Positions 7,021 to 16,500 of a stretch of 64,000 nt of DNA are shown piece after piece. Numbering within the stretch: the first letter of the stretch is position 1; each line of letters begins with the position of its first letter. The stretch covers positions 62,001-126,000 of the forward strand of contig NZ_FNYZ01000015.1 of assembly GCF_900109095.1 (NCBI RefSeq). The letters run 5' to 3'. The stretch comes from Sphingobium sp. AP50 (GTDB lineage Bacteria > Pseudomonadota > Alphaproteobacteria > Sphingomonadales > Sphingomonadaceae). A program made the position numbers and the translations under genes. Below the pieces are notes generated by a model. It did no database searches and was not told the DNA's origin. It worked only from the letters and a program-made list of their open reading frames with translations.

Positions 7021-9921
7021 TCAGTCAAACTTGAAACGGACGCCAACAGCAAAGGTCCGGTCGATCAGCAGCGTGCTGGAGTTGAACTCGGTCGGATTGC
7101 CGACATCGCCAAACTTGTAATAATTTTGCTGCTTCGCCTTGGTGATGTTCACCGCGTCGAAGGTGATGCCGATATCTTCGTTCACATTCAGGGTCAGCTG
7201 GAAGTCCAGGCTCTTTTCCGGTGCGCGCCAGAAGCCGATCGGGTTGGCGAAGGAACGGCCTTCATTGCTCTGGAGGAAGCCCTTGCGCCAGATGTAGGAC
7301 AGGCGGGCACCGATCGGACCCTTATCATAGGCCAACGTGGCGTTGTAGGACAGCTTCGACACGCCGAAGAAGGCCGACTTGGTGGTGCCGGTCATTTCAC
7401 CTTCGCTGTTCACAACCGGGATCGTCTGTTCGGAATCCAGGATCGTCGCGCTGCCGGTGAAGCCCAGGCCGTCCAGGAAGGCGGGCAGGTAGGTCGGGAA
7501 GTAGGTCAGGCCCAGTTCCAGCCCCTTCAGCGTGCCGTTGGAGGCATTTTCCGGACGGGTGATGTTGAAATATTCGGTATAGGTTTCGTTGCGCGGCAGA
7601 TAATTGTCCGGGACGAACTCACGCGCGGTCAGCGGCACGACCAGGCCGTTGATCTTCCGCTGGAAGAGCGTCGCATAGATGGCGCTGTTGCGTTCGAAAT
7701 ACCATTCGATTGCAAGGTCCAAATTCTTCGAGTGGGTTGCCCGCAAATTGGCATTGCCGGCCGAGCCCGTGCCGAAGCCGATGCGCGACAGATCGCCCGT
7801 CAGCGACAGGTTGGGATTGAGATCGCCAAAGGCCGGACGGCGCAGCGTTTCGCCATAGTTGAAGCGGATGCGCAGATTGTCGGTGATGTTGTAGCGCGCC
7901 GTGAAGGACGGCAGGAATTTTTGCGACCCGGTGGACACGGTGGTCCGGGCGAAATCATTGCCGCGATCGAAATAATCATAGAGGGTGTCGATCGCCACGA
8001 ACCGCACGCCGCCCTGCACTTGAAGCGGACGGCCGAAGATTTCGGCTTCCCCATCGGCGACGATATAGGCGGCCAGATTGGTTTCGTTGATGCCGAAGAC
8101 ATGACCGAAGGTCATTTCATCCGACAGGAGCAGGCCGCCATTCGGATAGGCTGCGCGATACAGGGCGCGGATCGCATCCTTGTTCATGCTGCGCGGATCG
8201 GCCAGCACCCAGCTGGTCGGAATATCGGCGCGACCGTCGAAGAAGCCGCTGTTGGTGAAGGGGGTGCCTTCGCCCAGTGCGTCGAGCGTGATGCCCAGAC
8301 CGCCAGCGCCCTGATCGCGGATATAGCTGTCAGCATTGCGATTATCATAGCGGAAGCCCGCCTTGATGCGGCGCAGGAAGCCTTCGTCCCAGCTATATTC
8401 GCCGTCCAGCATCAGGGTCAGCGCGTTGCCGGTATTCTTGGTGCCGCTGTCGAACAGGTTGCCGACGGTCCAGGCCGATGCGTCGGTCAGGACACCCTGA
8501 TTGCCAAAGCTGTAAGAGGGCAGGCCGCCGCCAGCGTTGAAATCGATATCCAGGTCGAGCGGACCGCGATCCGTACGGATGGCGAAGAAGGAGGTTTCGT
8601 TCTTGCTGTCCTGATAGGCGACATCGGCGGTGATCTTGCCGCGTTCGCCCACGTCCCACTTGGCGTTCAACGCATAGACATAGCTGTCGGTCTTGTTGGT
8701 CGCCATGTCGCCGCTGTTGAAGCCGGCGACTGCGCCCAGTTGCCGCGACTTGATGATGTTCGTACCTTCATACAGTTCGAAGCTGTTGGCGACATCGGCG
8801 GGCAGATTGCCCCACCAGTCGGCGAAGCTGAAATGCAGGCTATTGAAGGTTTCGCCGCGGAAGCCGGTGTAGAAGACTTCGGCGGTGTAGACCGAACTGT
8901 CATTGGGCGCCCACTGGAGCGCGGCGTTGATCGAGGGACGCTCCCGCTTGCCATAGAGGTCCGACGCGATGACGGCGTCACGCGACAGATAGTAGGGGAC
9001 TTCCACGCCGTTGATATTTAGGGTGGAGCCAGCCGCCGTGGAGAGGCCGGCGTCGAGGCCGGGCGTCCAGAGATTGCCCTGCGGGTTGGCGGCTGTCACG
9101 GCACGGCAGTCCTGCGTGAACAGGCGCTCCAGAGCACCCCAGGGGGCTGGGTTGCCGCCGCACGAGCCGGGCGTGATGGGCGGGCGGGCACCGTTCGCAG
9201 TCAGGAACGGCACCATCGCGCCGGCCTGGAGATTCTGGTTGCGATACTGGGCCTTGGTGTAGCTGCCGTTGATCAGGAAGCCGATGTCGCCGATGCCGGT
9301 TTCCCAGCGGTCGCTGACGAGCAGGGCGACGTTGGGATTGAACTTGTCGGCCAGCTCCGAATAGATGCCGCGCGCCAGACCGGAGATGGTGAAGCCGTCA
9401 AAATCGAGCGGACGGCGGGTCTGCACGTCGATCTGGCCGGCGAGGCCACTTTCCAGCTGGTCGGCCGAGCGGGTCTTGTACACGTCGACCTGCTTGACGA
9501 GGTTCGCCGAGATATCCTGCAACGCGAAGGACGTGCCGGCGGCCGTGAAGATATTGCGGCCGTTGAGCGTGGTCAGCGGGTCGGTCAGGCCGCGGATCGA
9601 GATGGTGGCCGCTTCGCCACCGGCGCGGTCGGTGACCTGAATGCCGGTCACGCGCTGGAGCGCTTCGACGACATTATTGTCGGGCAGCTTGCCGACGTCT
9701 TCCGACACGATCGAATCGACGATCTGGGTGGATTGCTTGCGGACGTTGAGCGCACCGACGATGGAGGCGCGGACGCCGGTGACGACTATGTCGGCGGCTT
9801 CGTCATCGCTCTGGGCGACCTGCGGTGCGGCAGCGGCAGGCGTTTCCTGCGCATGGGCGGCGCCTGCGAGCATCAATGCGAAAATGGAAGCGGAACCGAG
9901 CGCGATTGGCTTGATGGCCAT
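7021..9921 (-). CDS. TonB-dependent receptor, carbohydrate type
   Basis: Outer-membrane active transporter of 966 residues. A signal peptide (1-24, AGAAHA) is followed by a TonB-box-like DIVVTGVRAS near 45, a plug domain (QVTDRAGGEAATISIRGL) and a long beta-barrel ending in RFKFD. Size and motif resemble receptors that import oligosaccharides in sphingomonads and Caulobacter. The open frame continues to 10203, but the ATG at 9921, with GAGGAT in front and a proper signal peptide, is the real start. Its neighbours (GH43, GH51) make arabino-oligosaccharides the likely cargo. A repeated CTCSGAC motif lies 46-73 bases upstream. Confidence 0.9.
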   Translation of the reverse strand: MAIKPIALGSASIFALMLAGAAHAQETPAAAAPQVAQSDDEAADIVVTGVRASIVGALNVRKQSTQIVDSIVSEDVGKLPDNNVVEALQRVTGIQVTDRAGGEAATISIRGLTDPLTTLNGRNIFTAAGTSFALQDISANLVKQVDVYKTRSADQLESGLAGQIDVQTRRPLDFDGFTISGLARGIYSELADKFNPNVALLVSDRWETGIGDIGFLINGSYTKAQYRNQNLQAGAMVPFLTANGARPPITPGSCGGNPAPWGALERLFTQDCRAVTAANPQGNLWTPGLDAGLSTAAGSTLNINGVEVPYYLSRDAVIASDLYGKRERPSINAALQWAPNDSSVYTAEVFYTGFRGETFNSLHFSFADWWGNLPADVANSFELYEGTNIIKSRQLGAVAGFNSGDMATNKTDSYVYALNAKWDVGERGKITADVAYQDSKNETSFFAIRTDRGPLDLDIDFNAGGGLPSYSFGNQGVLTDASAWTVGNLFDSGTKNTGNALTLMLDGEYSWDEGFLRRIKAGFRYDNRNADSYIRDQGAGGLGITLDALGEGTPFTNSGFFDGRADIPTSWVLADPRSMNKDAIRALYRAAYPNGGLLLSDEMTFGHVFGINETNLAAYIVADGEAEIFGRPLQVQGGVRFVAIDTLYDYFDRGNDFARTTVSTGSQKFLPSFTARYNITDNLRIRFNYGETLRRPAFGDLNPNLSLTGDLSRIGFGTGSAGNANLRATHSKNLDLAIEWYFERNSAIYATLFQRKINGLVVPLTAREFVPDNYLPRNETYTEYFNITRPENASNGTLKGLELGLTYFPTYLPAFLDGLGFTGSATILDSEQTIPVVNSEGEMTGTTKSAFFGVSKLSYNATLAYDKGPIGARLSYIWRKGFLQSNEGRSFANPIGFWRAPEKSLDFQLTLNVNEDIGITFDAVNITKAKQQNYYKFGDVGNPTEFNSSTLLIDRTFAVGVRFKFD

Positions 9922-9966
9922 TATACTATCCTCCCCTGAGCTGGCGCCATACGCCATGCATGAATT

Positions 9967-9994
9967 ACTCGGACTAATTATTGCTCCGACAAAT
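9967..9994. promoter_or_regulatory. Candidate operator, two CTCSGAC half-sites, TonB receptor promoter
   Basis: Two direct copies of a motif, ACTCGGACTAAT (9967-9978) and GCTCCGACAAAT (9983-9994), 16 bases apart, upstream of the TonB receptor start at 9921. The same core (TACTCCGACA) occurs in the AraD1/GntR and the MFS/mutarotase divergent promoters. Likely site of the locus regulator; inference from recurrence. Confidence 0.55.
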
Positions 9995-10103
9995 GAAGCG
10001 CAAGAGGGAATTTTTGCGCGGGGCATATGAAATATGTCGAAATGTGATATTAATGCCGCATCCAGAAATCGCGGCCTTTTTCCACCCGTCTCCGCTACAT
10101 TGG

Positions 10104-10144
10104 CAAAGAAAAACGAGCGCCTCGCTGGTGGCGGGGCGCTCGTT
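10104..10144 (-). terminator. Rho-independent terminator after the GH43/GH51 gene run
   Basis: Stem AACGAGCGCC (10112-10121) with a near-perfect partner GGCGCTCGTT (10135-10144). Read on the minus strand it is followed by TTTTTCTTT. It lies 28 bases past the stop of the first GH43 gene and separates it from the receptor promoter. Confidence 0.75.
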
Positions 10145-10171
10145 TGCCATTGAATAGTCAGACTTAAGTTG

Positions 10172-11599
10172 TCAGTCGAGATGCCACCATGCGCTGGGGT
10201 CACGGCTCGCCACCAGCGTCAGCTGGCCTGCGGCATTGCCGATCGCCTTGCCCGGCACGGCGATCGACACGAAGCGCGCGGCGTGCAGCGTCTTTTCGTC
10301 GAAGCGCACGAACTGGCTGCGGAGGGCGAAATCCGCGCTCTTGCTGTCAGGTTGCAGACTCAGCGATCCGTCCTTGCCGGCGACCAGATAATGATCGGGC
10401 ATCAGGATGGGGGATAGCATCACGCTGCGCGCGCCGGCGCGGCCGGGCGTCTGGCGGAACTGGGTCTGCGCCAGCGACGGATTGCCCAGCATCAACTGCG
10501 TACCGTCATGGGCCATCAACTGCGCCGGGTTGGTGGACGAAATGAAGCGTTCCGGCAGCGGGCCATTGCCGACCGGCACGCCGAAATCGGGGGTGCCGTC
10601 GGCCGTGTAATAGAGGCGCTGGACGCGGGTGTGGCGATCCGGGTTGAACAGCGGGTCGCCCTGGATCGCCTCATAGTCACGGCCATGATAGACGAGGATG
10701 TCGCGGCCCTGTTCGTCCACGGTGAAGCTGTTGTGGCCGGGGCCATAGACGCTGGTCGCTTTGTTGGTGACGAAGACCGGCTGCGGCGACTTGGTCCAGC
10801 TCTTGGCGTCCAGCAGGTCGGCATTTTCGTCCGCCGTCAGCAGGCCAAGACAATAGCGCGCATCGGTGGCGCTGGCCGAATAGGTCATGAACAGGCGGCC
10901 GTTGCGATGCAGGACGGCGGGGGCTTCGGCCACCTTGTAGCCGCGTATTTCCCAGTCGAGCGTGGGGACGGTGAGGCGGGTCGCTTCGGTCGCCAGCTTC
11001 AGCGGGGATTCCAGCTTGGCGATATAGAGATTGCTGTTGGTGTCGATGCCCGGCTCCTTCTGGGCCCAGGCGAAATAGCGGACGCCCTTGTGCACGAAGC
11101 TGGTCGAATCGAGGTTGAAACTGTCCCAGGGCGCTTGAAATTCGCCCAGCACGCTCCATTTTCCGGTCATCGGATCGGCGCCGTCGCAGGCCACGGCATA
11201 GGTGCGGATGCGGAACACATCGTCCCCGCCGCCGCTGGGGCCGGCGGCGAAATACATATACCATTTGCCGTCGATCTGGTGGAGTTCGGGCGCCCAGATG
11301 AAGCCGGAACGCGGGCCGCTCGCCTCATGCCGCCACAGCACGGCTTCCTTGGCGGTGGCAAGGCCCGCGATCGTCTTCGACCGGCGCAGGACCAGGCGAT
11401 CATATTCGGGGACGGAGCCGGTCAGATAATAATAGCCGTCATCATGACGGAAAACCTGCGCATCGGCGCGCTGCTTGACCAGCGGGTTGCCGGGCACCGG
11501 CGCGGCCGCCTCGGCCGAAGCGGTACGGGCGATCGCCGGCGCGGCCGAAAGCGCGGCGGCGCTGCCGATGAAGCCACGGCGGGACAGGGTGAAGGGCAT
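10172..11599 (-). CDS. GH43-family arabinofuranosidase, Tat-exported
   Basis: Five-bladed propeller glycosidase of 475 residues, predicted to release L-arabinose from alpha-1,5-arabinan chains in the periplasm. A Tat signal (TLSRRGFIG, residues 4-12) starts the protein. The family's catalytic base is likely Asp46 (RADAQVFRH), followed by YYYLTGSVPEYDRL as in exo-acting GH43 arabinanases. IWAPELH is a typical GH43 landmark. The last 90 residues look like an AbfB-type beta-trefoil (HYLVAGKDGSL). The ATG at 11599 with GGAGAG in front is chosen over an upstream frame start. It is separated by 47 bases from the second GH43 gene. Confidence 0.85.
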   Translation of the reverse strand: MPFTLSRRGFIGSAAALSAAPAIARTASAEAAAPVPGNPLVKQRADAQVFRHDDGYYYLTGSVPEYDRLVLRRSKTIAGLATAKEAVLWRHEASGPRSGFIWAPELHQIDGKWYMYFAAGPSGGGDDVFRIRTYAVACDGADPMTGKWSVLGEFQAPWDSFNLDSTSFVHKGVRYFAWAQKEPGIDTNSNLYIAKLESPLKLATEATRLTVPTLDWEIRGYKVAEAPAVLHRNGRLFMTYSASATDARYCLGLLTADENADLLDAKSWTKSPQPVFVTNKATSVYGPGHNSFTVDEQGRDILVYHGRDYEAIQGDPLFNPDRHTRVQRLYYTADGTPDFGVPVGNGPLPERFISSTNPAQLMAHDGTQLMLGNPSLAQTQFRQTPGRAGARSVMLSPILMPDHYLVAGKDGSLSLQPDSKSADFALRSQFVRFDEKTLHAARFVSIAVPGKAIGNAAGQLTLVASRDPSAWWHLD

Positions 11600-11646
11600 C
11601 AGAGTCTCTCCGAAATGCGGCATGGAAATATAATCAGACAATTAGG

Positions 11647-12678
11647 TCAATAATCGGCCTGGGGCCAGCCGTCAGCCCCCCAGCGTACCGGCGCGATGCG
11701 CAGGGTGGGGGCGCCGTTCGCCTGTTTGTCATAGGCATGGTAGACGACATAGTCTTTGCCATCCTTATCGTGGAGCCAGCCGGCATGGCCGGGGCCACGG
11801 AAGCGCTGCTGTTCCTGAAGATCGGCGCGCAGGAAGATGGTGCCGCCGCCTTCCATCAGCGGGCTGCCATCCTTGCCCAGATAGGGGCCGGTGATCGCTT
11901 TCGACCGGCCCATGACGGTGTAATAGGTGCTGTTCACGCCCTTGCAGCAATAATCATAGCTGACCATCAGCCAGTAATAGCCGCCATGGTCGACGATGAA
12001 GGGCGCCTCGACCGGGGCCGGGCCACCGGCCGGGGCAGGGCGGCGGGCGATGGAGAAGGGCCTGGCCTGCGGATCTTTGGGCTTGCCGGTCTTCGGGTCC
12101 AGTTCGAACAGCTTGATGCCGGTCCAGAAACTGCCCAGCGTCAGCCAGTGGCGGCCATCCCGGTCGATGATGAAATTGGGGTCGATGGCGTTATAGTCGT
12201 CGTCCTTCGTGGACAGGATGACGAGGCCTTCGTCGCGCCAGCCATAATTTTTCGCCTTGGGGTCCAGCGTCGGGCTGGTGGCGAGGCCGATGGCGGAGCG
12301 GTTGGAGCCGAAGGTCGAGACGGAATAATAGAGGCGATAGCGGCCGTTCACATAGCTGATGTCGGGCGCCCACATGCCGTCGCTGCCGGGGATCGCCTGC
12401 TTCGCCCAGTCGGGCAGGGCGGTGAAGATCGGATCGCCCGCCGTCCAGTGAATGAGGTCGGGCGAGCTGCGCGTTTCGATCAGCCGCTTGCCATGGCCGG
12501 TGCTGAACACATGATAGGTGTCGCCTTCGCGGGCGATGACCGGATCATGGGTGGGGACGAGATCGCCGGTCAACTGGCTGTTGAGCGTCGTTCCGGCAGG
12601 CTGTGCCGCCGATTGCGCGCAGGCGGGGCCGGTCAGGAGGGCGAGGCCCAGCAATGTCACAAGCGTCTGCCGCTTCAT
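11647..12678 (-). CDS. GH43-family arabinan endo-1,5-alpha-L-arabinosidase-like
   Basis: Exported GH43 enzyme of 343 residues with a signal peptide ending near residue 21. The three catalytic acids of GH43 are visible: base Asp45 (PTHDPVI), pKa-modulating Asp166 (AIDPNF) and acid Glu224 (VEAPF). GMWAPDISYVNGRYRLYYS and the SFWTGIK region match endo-arabinanases. It probably cuts arabinan backbones, giving oligomers to the neighbouring exo-GH43 and GH51. Start at 12678 follows GGAGAGG. It is transcribed with the GH51 gene upstream. Confidence 0.87.
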   Translation of the reverse strand: MKRQTLVTLLGLALLTGPACAQSAAQPAGTTLNSQLTGDLVPTHDPVIAREGDTYHVFSTGHGKRLIETRSSPDLIHWTAGDPIFTALPDWAKQAIPGSDGMWAPDISYVNGRYRLYYSVSTFGSNRSAIGLATSPTLDPKAKNYGWRDEGLVILSTKDDDYNAIDPNFIIDRDGRHWLTLGSFWTGIKLFELDPKTGKPKDPQARPFSIARRPAPAGGPAPVEAPFIVDHGGYYWLMVSYDYCCKGVNSTYYTVMGRSKAITGPYLGKDGSPLMEGGGTIFLRADLQEQQRFRGPGHAGWLHDKDGKDYVVYHAYDKQANGAPTLRIAPVRWGADGWPQADY

Positions 12679-12754
12679 GCGGGCCTCTCCATTCATCATC
12701 GCATCAAGGGGATGGAGCGGGCGGTAATTCCACCCACCGCCCGCTCCAAACAGG

Positions 12755-14323
12755 TTATTGCAGTTCCAGCACGACCACCGACTTGGCCGGCAGCGTGACG
12801 GTCAGCGTGCCGCCGCTGACCTGCGCGCCGGTGAAGGCGACAGGCTTGACGGTTTCGGGCGCGTCGAAGCTGTTGAGCGAATTGATCGCCGGCGCGGTCA
12901 GGATGCGGCCGGTGACGGTCGCGGCGTTCAGACCGTCCAGCTTCACCGTGACGGTGTTCGACTGGTTCGGGTCCAGGTTCGACAGGCCGACATGGACCTT
13001 GCCATCCTTGCCCTTCACGGCCGAACCGCTGACGGCCGGCATATTGAACTGATCCTTGGCATACCAGGGCGACTGGATGTCGATCGGCAGCACCGTCGCA
13101 TCCTGCCAGGGCTTGTACATTTCGAAGACATGATAGGTGGGCGTCAGCACCATCTTCTTGCCGTCGGTCAGGATCATCGCCTGAAGCACATTCACCATCT
13201 GCGCGATCGCGGTCATGCGGACGCGGTCGGCATGTTTGGCGAAGATGTCGAGATGGATGGAGGCGACCAGTGCGTCGCGCAACGTATTCTGCTGGCGAAG
13301 GAAGCCCGGATGCGTGCCCGGGTCCTGCGCATACCAGGTGCCCCATTCGTCGACCGCCAGGAACACGCGCTTGGCCGGATCATATTTGTCCATGATCGCG
13401 CTATGCTTGGTGATCAGCTCGTCCATATGGACCGCGCCGGACAGGATATTGGCCCAGCCAGACTCATCGAAGTTGGACGGATCGCCGATCGGCGGGAACT
13501 GGCTGTTGAGCAGCGTATAATAATGGAGCGAAACGCCATCGAGCTGCGGACCCGCAACGCGCATCATGGTTTCGGTCCAGTTATAATCGTCAACATTCGC
13601 ACCGGCCGCGATCTTCATGATCTTGGTGCCGCGCGGCGCCTTGACGAAGGTGGCGTAGCGACGGGTTTCGTCCGCCGCGAATTCCGGGCGCATATTGCCG
13701 CCACAACCCCACAGCTCGTTACCGACGCCGAAATAGGGGACGGCCCAGGGTTCCTTATGGCCGTTCTTGGCGCGCAGGTCCGCCAGCGTGCCCGCGGGCG
13801 AGGTCATATATTCGACCCATTCCGCCATTTCCTGCGGCGTGCCGTTGCCGACATTGCCCGCGATATAGGCTTCCGCGCCGACCTGCCGCAGCAGTTCGAA
13901 AAATTCGTGGGTGCCAACGCTGTTGGGTTCGGTCACGCCGCCCCAATGGGTGTTGATCTTGACCGGGCGGTTCTTCTGCGGGCCGATGCCTTCACGCCAA
14001 TGATATTCGTCGGCGAAGCAGCCGCCGGGCCAGCGGATGACCGGCACGGACAGATTCTTGAGCGCGGCGATCACATCGTTGCGGAAGCCGTTGGTGTTGG
14101 GGATCGACTTGTCGTTGCCGACATAGAGGCCGCCATAAATGCCATTGCCCAGATGCTCGGCAAACTGGGTGAAGACGCGCTTGTCATAGACCGCGCCGGG
14201 CTTGTCGGCGTGGATGGTGGCGCTGGTCGGCTTGCCGTCCGTATCGGCCTGAGCCGGCTGCCAGGCCAGAGCGCTGGCGCAGAGCAGCAACGCAGTGGCG
14301 GTGCGGCGCAAGGTTTTTGTCAT
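12755..14323 (-). CDS. GH51-family alpha-L-arabinofuranosidase, exported
   Basis: Retaining arabinofuranosidase of 522 residues with a signal peptide (1-26, AQA). The acid/base is Glu203 in VGNELWG and the nucleophile Glu326 in AVDEWGTWY, both in canonical GH51 context. RWPGGCFADEYHW (about 98-110) is another family hallmark. It removes terminal L-arabinose from arabinan or arabinoxylan fragments. GGGAGAGGAC precedes the ATG. It sits between the sugar dehydrogenase gene (47 bases upstream) and GH43, so hydrolysis and oxidation genes share a transcript. Confidence 0.92.
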   Translation of the reverse strand: MTKTLRRTATALLLCASALAWQPAQADTDGKPTSATIHADKPGAVYDKRVFTQFAEHLGNGIYGGLYVGNDKSIPNTNGFRNDVIAALKNLSVPVIRWPGGCFADEYHWREGIGPQKNRPVKINTHWGGVTEPNSVGTHEFFELLRQVGAEAYIAGNVGNGTPQEMAEWVEYMTSPAGTLADLRAKNGHKEPWAVPYFGVGNELWGCGGNMRPEFAADETRRYATFVKAPRGTKIMKIAAGANVDDYNWTETMMRVAGPQLDGVSLHYYTLLNSQFPPIGDPSNFDESGWANILSGAVHMDELITKHSAIMDKYDPAKRVFLAVDEWGTWYAQDPGTHPGFLRQQNTLRDALVASIHLDIFAKHADRVRMTAIAQMVNVLQAMILTDGKKMVLTPTYHVFEMYKPWQDATVLPIDIQSPWYAKDQFNMPAVSGSAVKGKDGKVHVGLSNLDPNQSNTVTVKLDGLNAATVTGRILTAPAINSLNSFDAPETVKPVAFTGAQVSGGTLTVTLPAKSVVVLELQ

Positions 14324-14370
14324 GTCCGTCCTCTCCCTGTGGATAAAATTGTGAATGAATATTGGATAAG

Positions 14371-15297
14371 TCAGTCGTGAAAGGCGTCCGTCGTCTCTCG
14401 CGTGCCGCGCAGGAAAGCGTCGGCGACCAGCCGCAGCGGGCTGGTGTCGACATCCGACCGGCCGCCCCGGATCAGCGTGGCGAAACGGGCATAGAGGCCG
14501 GCATATTCCACATCCTCGCCATGTTCCGTGCCGCTGGGCAGGGTCAGCACCGCGCCGCCATGCGACAGTTTGAGCGTGCCGGCGTCGGTTTCGACGACGA
14601 TGTCCCAGCTTTGCGGGCCGGTCTGGCGCCAGTCGAGGTCCATGTGGATCGGCGCGCCCGCCGTGTCGCGGAAGGCGATGTCGGCGGCGATCGGCGCTGC
14701 GCGGTTTTCCGGCAGCACCAATGTCGCATCCTTCAGGAAGAAGGGGCGTGGCAGGATATGGGTGACGATCGACAGGGCGTTGATGCCCGGATCGAACACG
14801 CCAAGCCCGCCGGGCTGCCAGATCCATGCCTGACCCGGATGCCAGACTCGAACATCCTCGCGCCAGATGATCGACACTTTCTCGATCCGCCGTTCGGCCA
14901 GCCAGGCGCGCGCAGGGGCGACCCCGGCGGCGAAGCGGCTGTGCCAGGCGGCGAACAGGCTGACGCCGACCTTGTCGGCCTGCGCCTTCAGGGCCTCCAC
15001 CTCTGCCAAAGTCGCGCCGGGCGGCTTTTCGAGGAAGAGGTGGACGCCCTTCTTCAGCGCCTGCGTCGCCAGATCATAGCGGACCTGCGGCGGGGTGCAG
15101 AGCGCGATCGCATCCACCGCCGGTCCTTCGGCGAGCAGCGCGTCCAGACTGGCATGGTGCGGCACGCCGTCCAGACCCCCGTCATGCGGGCTGACGGTCG
15201 CCGCCAGGCTGAAGGCGCTGTTGCCCCGGATCGCCGGCACATGCTGATCGCGTGCGATCTTGCCTATGCCGACGATCGCGATACGGATCGGGTCCAT
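14371..15297 (-). CDS. Gfo/Idh/MocA-family sugar 1-dehydrogenase, likely L-arabinose 1-dehydrogenase
   Basis: Cytoplasmic NAD(P)-dependent oxidoreductase of 308 residues. A Rossmann fold (IAIVGIGKIARDQH) is followed by the EKPPG motif at 90-94, which holds the catalytic Lys of the galactose/L-arabinose 1-dehydrogenase branch. Length and motif match the L-arabinose 1-dehydrogenase of Azospirillum (about 309 residues). It would oxidize L-arabinose (or D-galactose) to the lactone. The genes around it (GH43, GH51, SMP-30 lactonase, AraD1-like) favour L-arabinose. Specificity between these sugars cannot be read from sequence. Confidence 0.85.
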   Translation of the reverse strand: MDPIRIAIVGIGKIARDQHVPAIRGNSAFSLAATVSPHDGGLDGVPHHASLDALLAEGPAVDAIALCTPPQVRYDLATQALKKGVHLFLEKPPGATLAEVEALKAQADKVGVSLFAAWHSRFAAGVAPARAWLAERRIEKVSIIWREDVRVWHPGQAWIWQPGGLGVFDPGINALSIVTHILPRPFFLKDATLVLPENRAAPIAADIAFRDTAGAPIHMDLDWRQTGPQSWDIVVETDAGTLKLSHGGAVLTLPSGTEHGEDVEYAGLYARFATLIRGGRSDVDTSPLRLVADAFLRGTRETTDAFHD

Positions 15298-15302
15298 GGA
15301 AA

Positions 15303-16295
15303 TCAGAGCGCCTGAACGGTGACCTGAACGGGGGCGGCGCGCTTGAGCGGATTGCGCACCGGCAGGGTGAAGGGGGCGGCGATGATTTCGAACACGTCGC
15401 CTTCCTGCGGGACGATGCCGTCGCTGAACGACAGGGTCGCGGTGCCGAAGAAGTGGACATGCACGTCGCCCGCGCGGCGGAACAGATCATATTTGAAATG
15501 ATGATGTTCCAGATTGGCGAAGCTGTGCGACATATTGCCTTCGCCCGACAGGAACGGCTTTTCCCAGATCACTTCGCCGTCGCGCAGGATGCGGCTGGCG
15601 CCTTCGATATGCTCCGGCGGCGTGCCGACCAGCAGTTCCGGGCCGAGCGCAGCCTGACGCAGTTTCGAATGGGCGAGCCACAGATAGTTATGGCGCTCGG
15701 TCACATGGTCGCTGAACTCGTTGGCGAGTGCGAGGCCGAGGCGATAGGGGGTGCCGTCTTCGCCGATCAGATAGATGCCGGCCAGCTCCGGTTCCTCGCC
15801 GCCATCCTTGGCGAAGGCGGGCATGACGAGCGGATCGGTCGGGCCGACCAGCTGCGAGCCATCGCCCTTGTAGAACCATTCGGGCTGCTGGCCGGTTTCG
15901 CCAGCGGCGGGCTTGCCGCCTTCCAGACCTTCCAGGAACATGCGCATCGAATCGGTCAGCTTTTCAGCGGCGGCGGCTTCGCGGTGCATCTTGTCGCGAC
16001 CCTCGGCGGAGCCAAGATGGGTGAGGCCGGTGCCGGTGAGTTGGACATGGGCGCCATCTTCATGATCGATCGGCGCGAGCAGGCGGTTCGCCTCAAATTC
16101 GGCGGCGATGTCGACGGCATCGCCCTTGCCGGCGGCGTCTACGGCCGCGGACAGGCTGATCTTCTGCGCGATCGCGTGCAGCGCCAGAGCGCGGATGGTG
16201 GTGAAGCCCGGCACGAAATGAGCGGCATCGCCCTGCGCGGCGATGACGGCCCGTTCGCCAGAGTCCGAACGATGCTGCAACAGGCGCAATGTCAT
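15303..16295 (-). CDS. AraD1/GguC-like FAH-superfamily protein
   Basis: Protein of 330 residues ending six bases before the sugar dehydrogenase gene. The C-terminal half has the fumarylacetoacetate hydrolase-like fold (PELAGIYLIGEDG, GLALANEFSDHVTE, GDVFEI). This branch is often found in arabinose loci as AraD1 or GguC and is proposed to act on 2-keto-3-deoxy-L-arabinonate. Acidic residues in the ANEFSDHVTE stretch could bind Mg2+. It is the first gene of the minus-strand arabinose operon and divergent from the GntR gene. The enzymatic step is inferred from context. Confidence 0.75.
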   Translation of the reverse strand: MTLRLLQHRSDSGERAVIAAQGDAAHFVPGFTTIRALALHAIAQKISLSAAVDAAGKGDAVDIAAEFEANRLLAPIDHEDGAHVQLTGTGLTHLGSAEGRDKMHREAAAAEKLTDSMRMFLEGLEGGKPAAGETGQQPEWFYKGDGSQLVGPTDPLVMPAFAKDGGEEPELAGIYLIGEDGTPYRLGLALANEFSDHVTERHNYLWLAHSKLRQAALGPELLVGTPPEHIEGASRILRDGEVIWEKPFLSGEGNMSHSFANLEHHHFKYDLFRRAGDVHVHFFGTATLSFSDGIVPQEGDVFEIIAAPFTLPVRNPLKRAAPVQVTVQAL

Positions 16296-16410
16296 GAAAA
16301 TCTCTCCTCCCGCACGCCCGGCCGGGCGTCGTACACGTCAAAAGCCGCTTCCCCGCGCACCAAAAGAGCCGTTCCGGGTGGAGCGGCGCGGCGACGGTGA
16401 ATCTTCTAAT

Positions 16411-16423
16411 TACTCCGACATAT
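16411..16423. promoter_or_regulatory. Candidate operator TACTCCGACATAT between araD1-like and gntR genes
   Basis: A copy of the TACTCCGACA motif in the divergent promoter region of the AraD1-like operon (start 16295, minus) and the GntR gene (start 16501, plus). It could serve both directions, giving autoregulation. Supported by recurrence at 9967-9994 and 19738-19754. Confidence 0.55.
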
Positions 16424-16500
16424 TACAGGATGGTGGTAATGGCAATGCTTCTATTGTAGCGACGGATATGCCTTATTGGGGTGAGGCGAGAGGAGCGGTG

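Noticed and set aside
12758..14380. 540-codon frame opposite the GH51 gene
   Set aside because: Antisense shadow of a gene with both catalytic glutamates.
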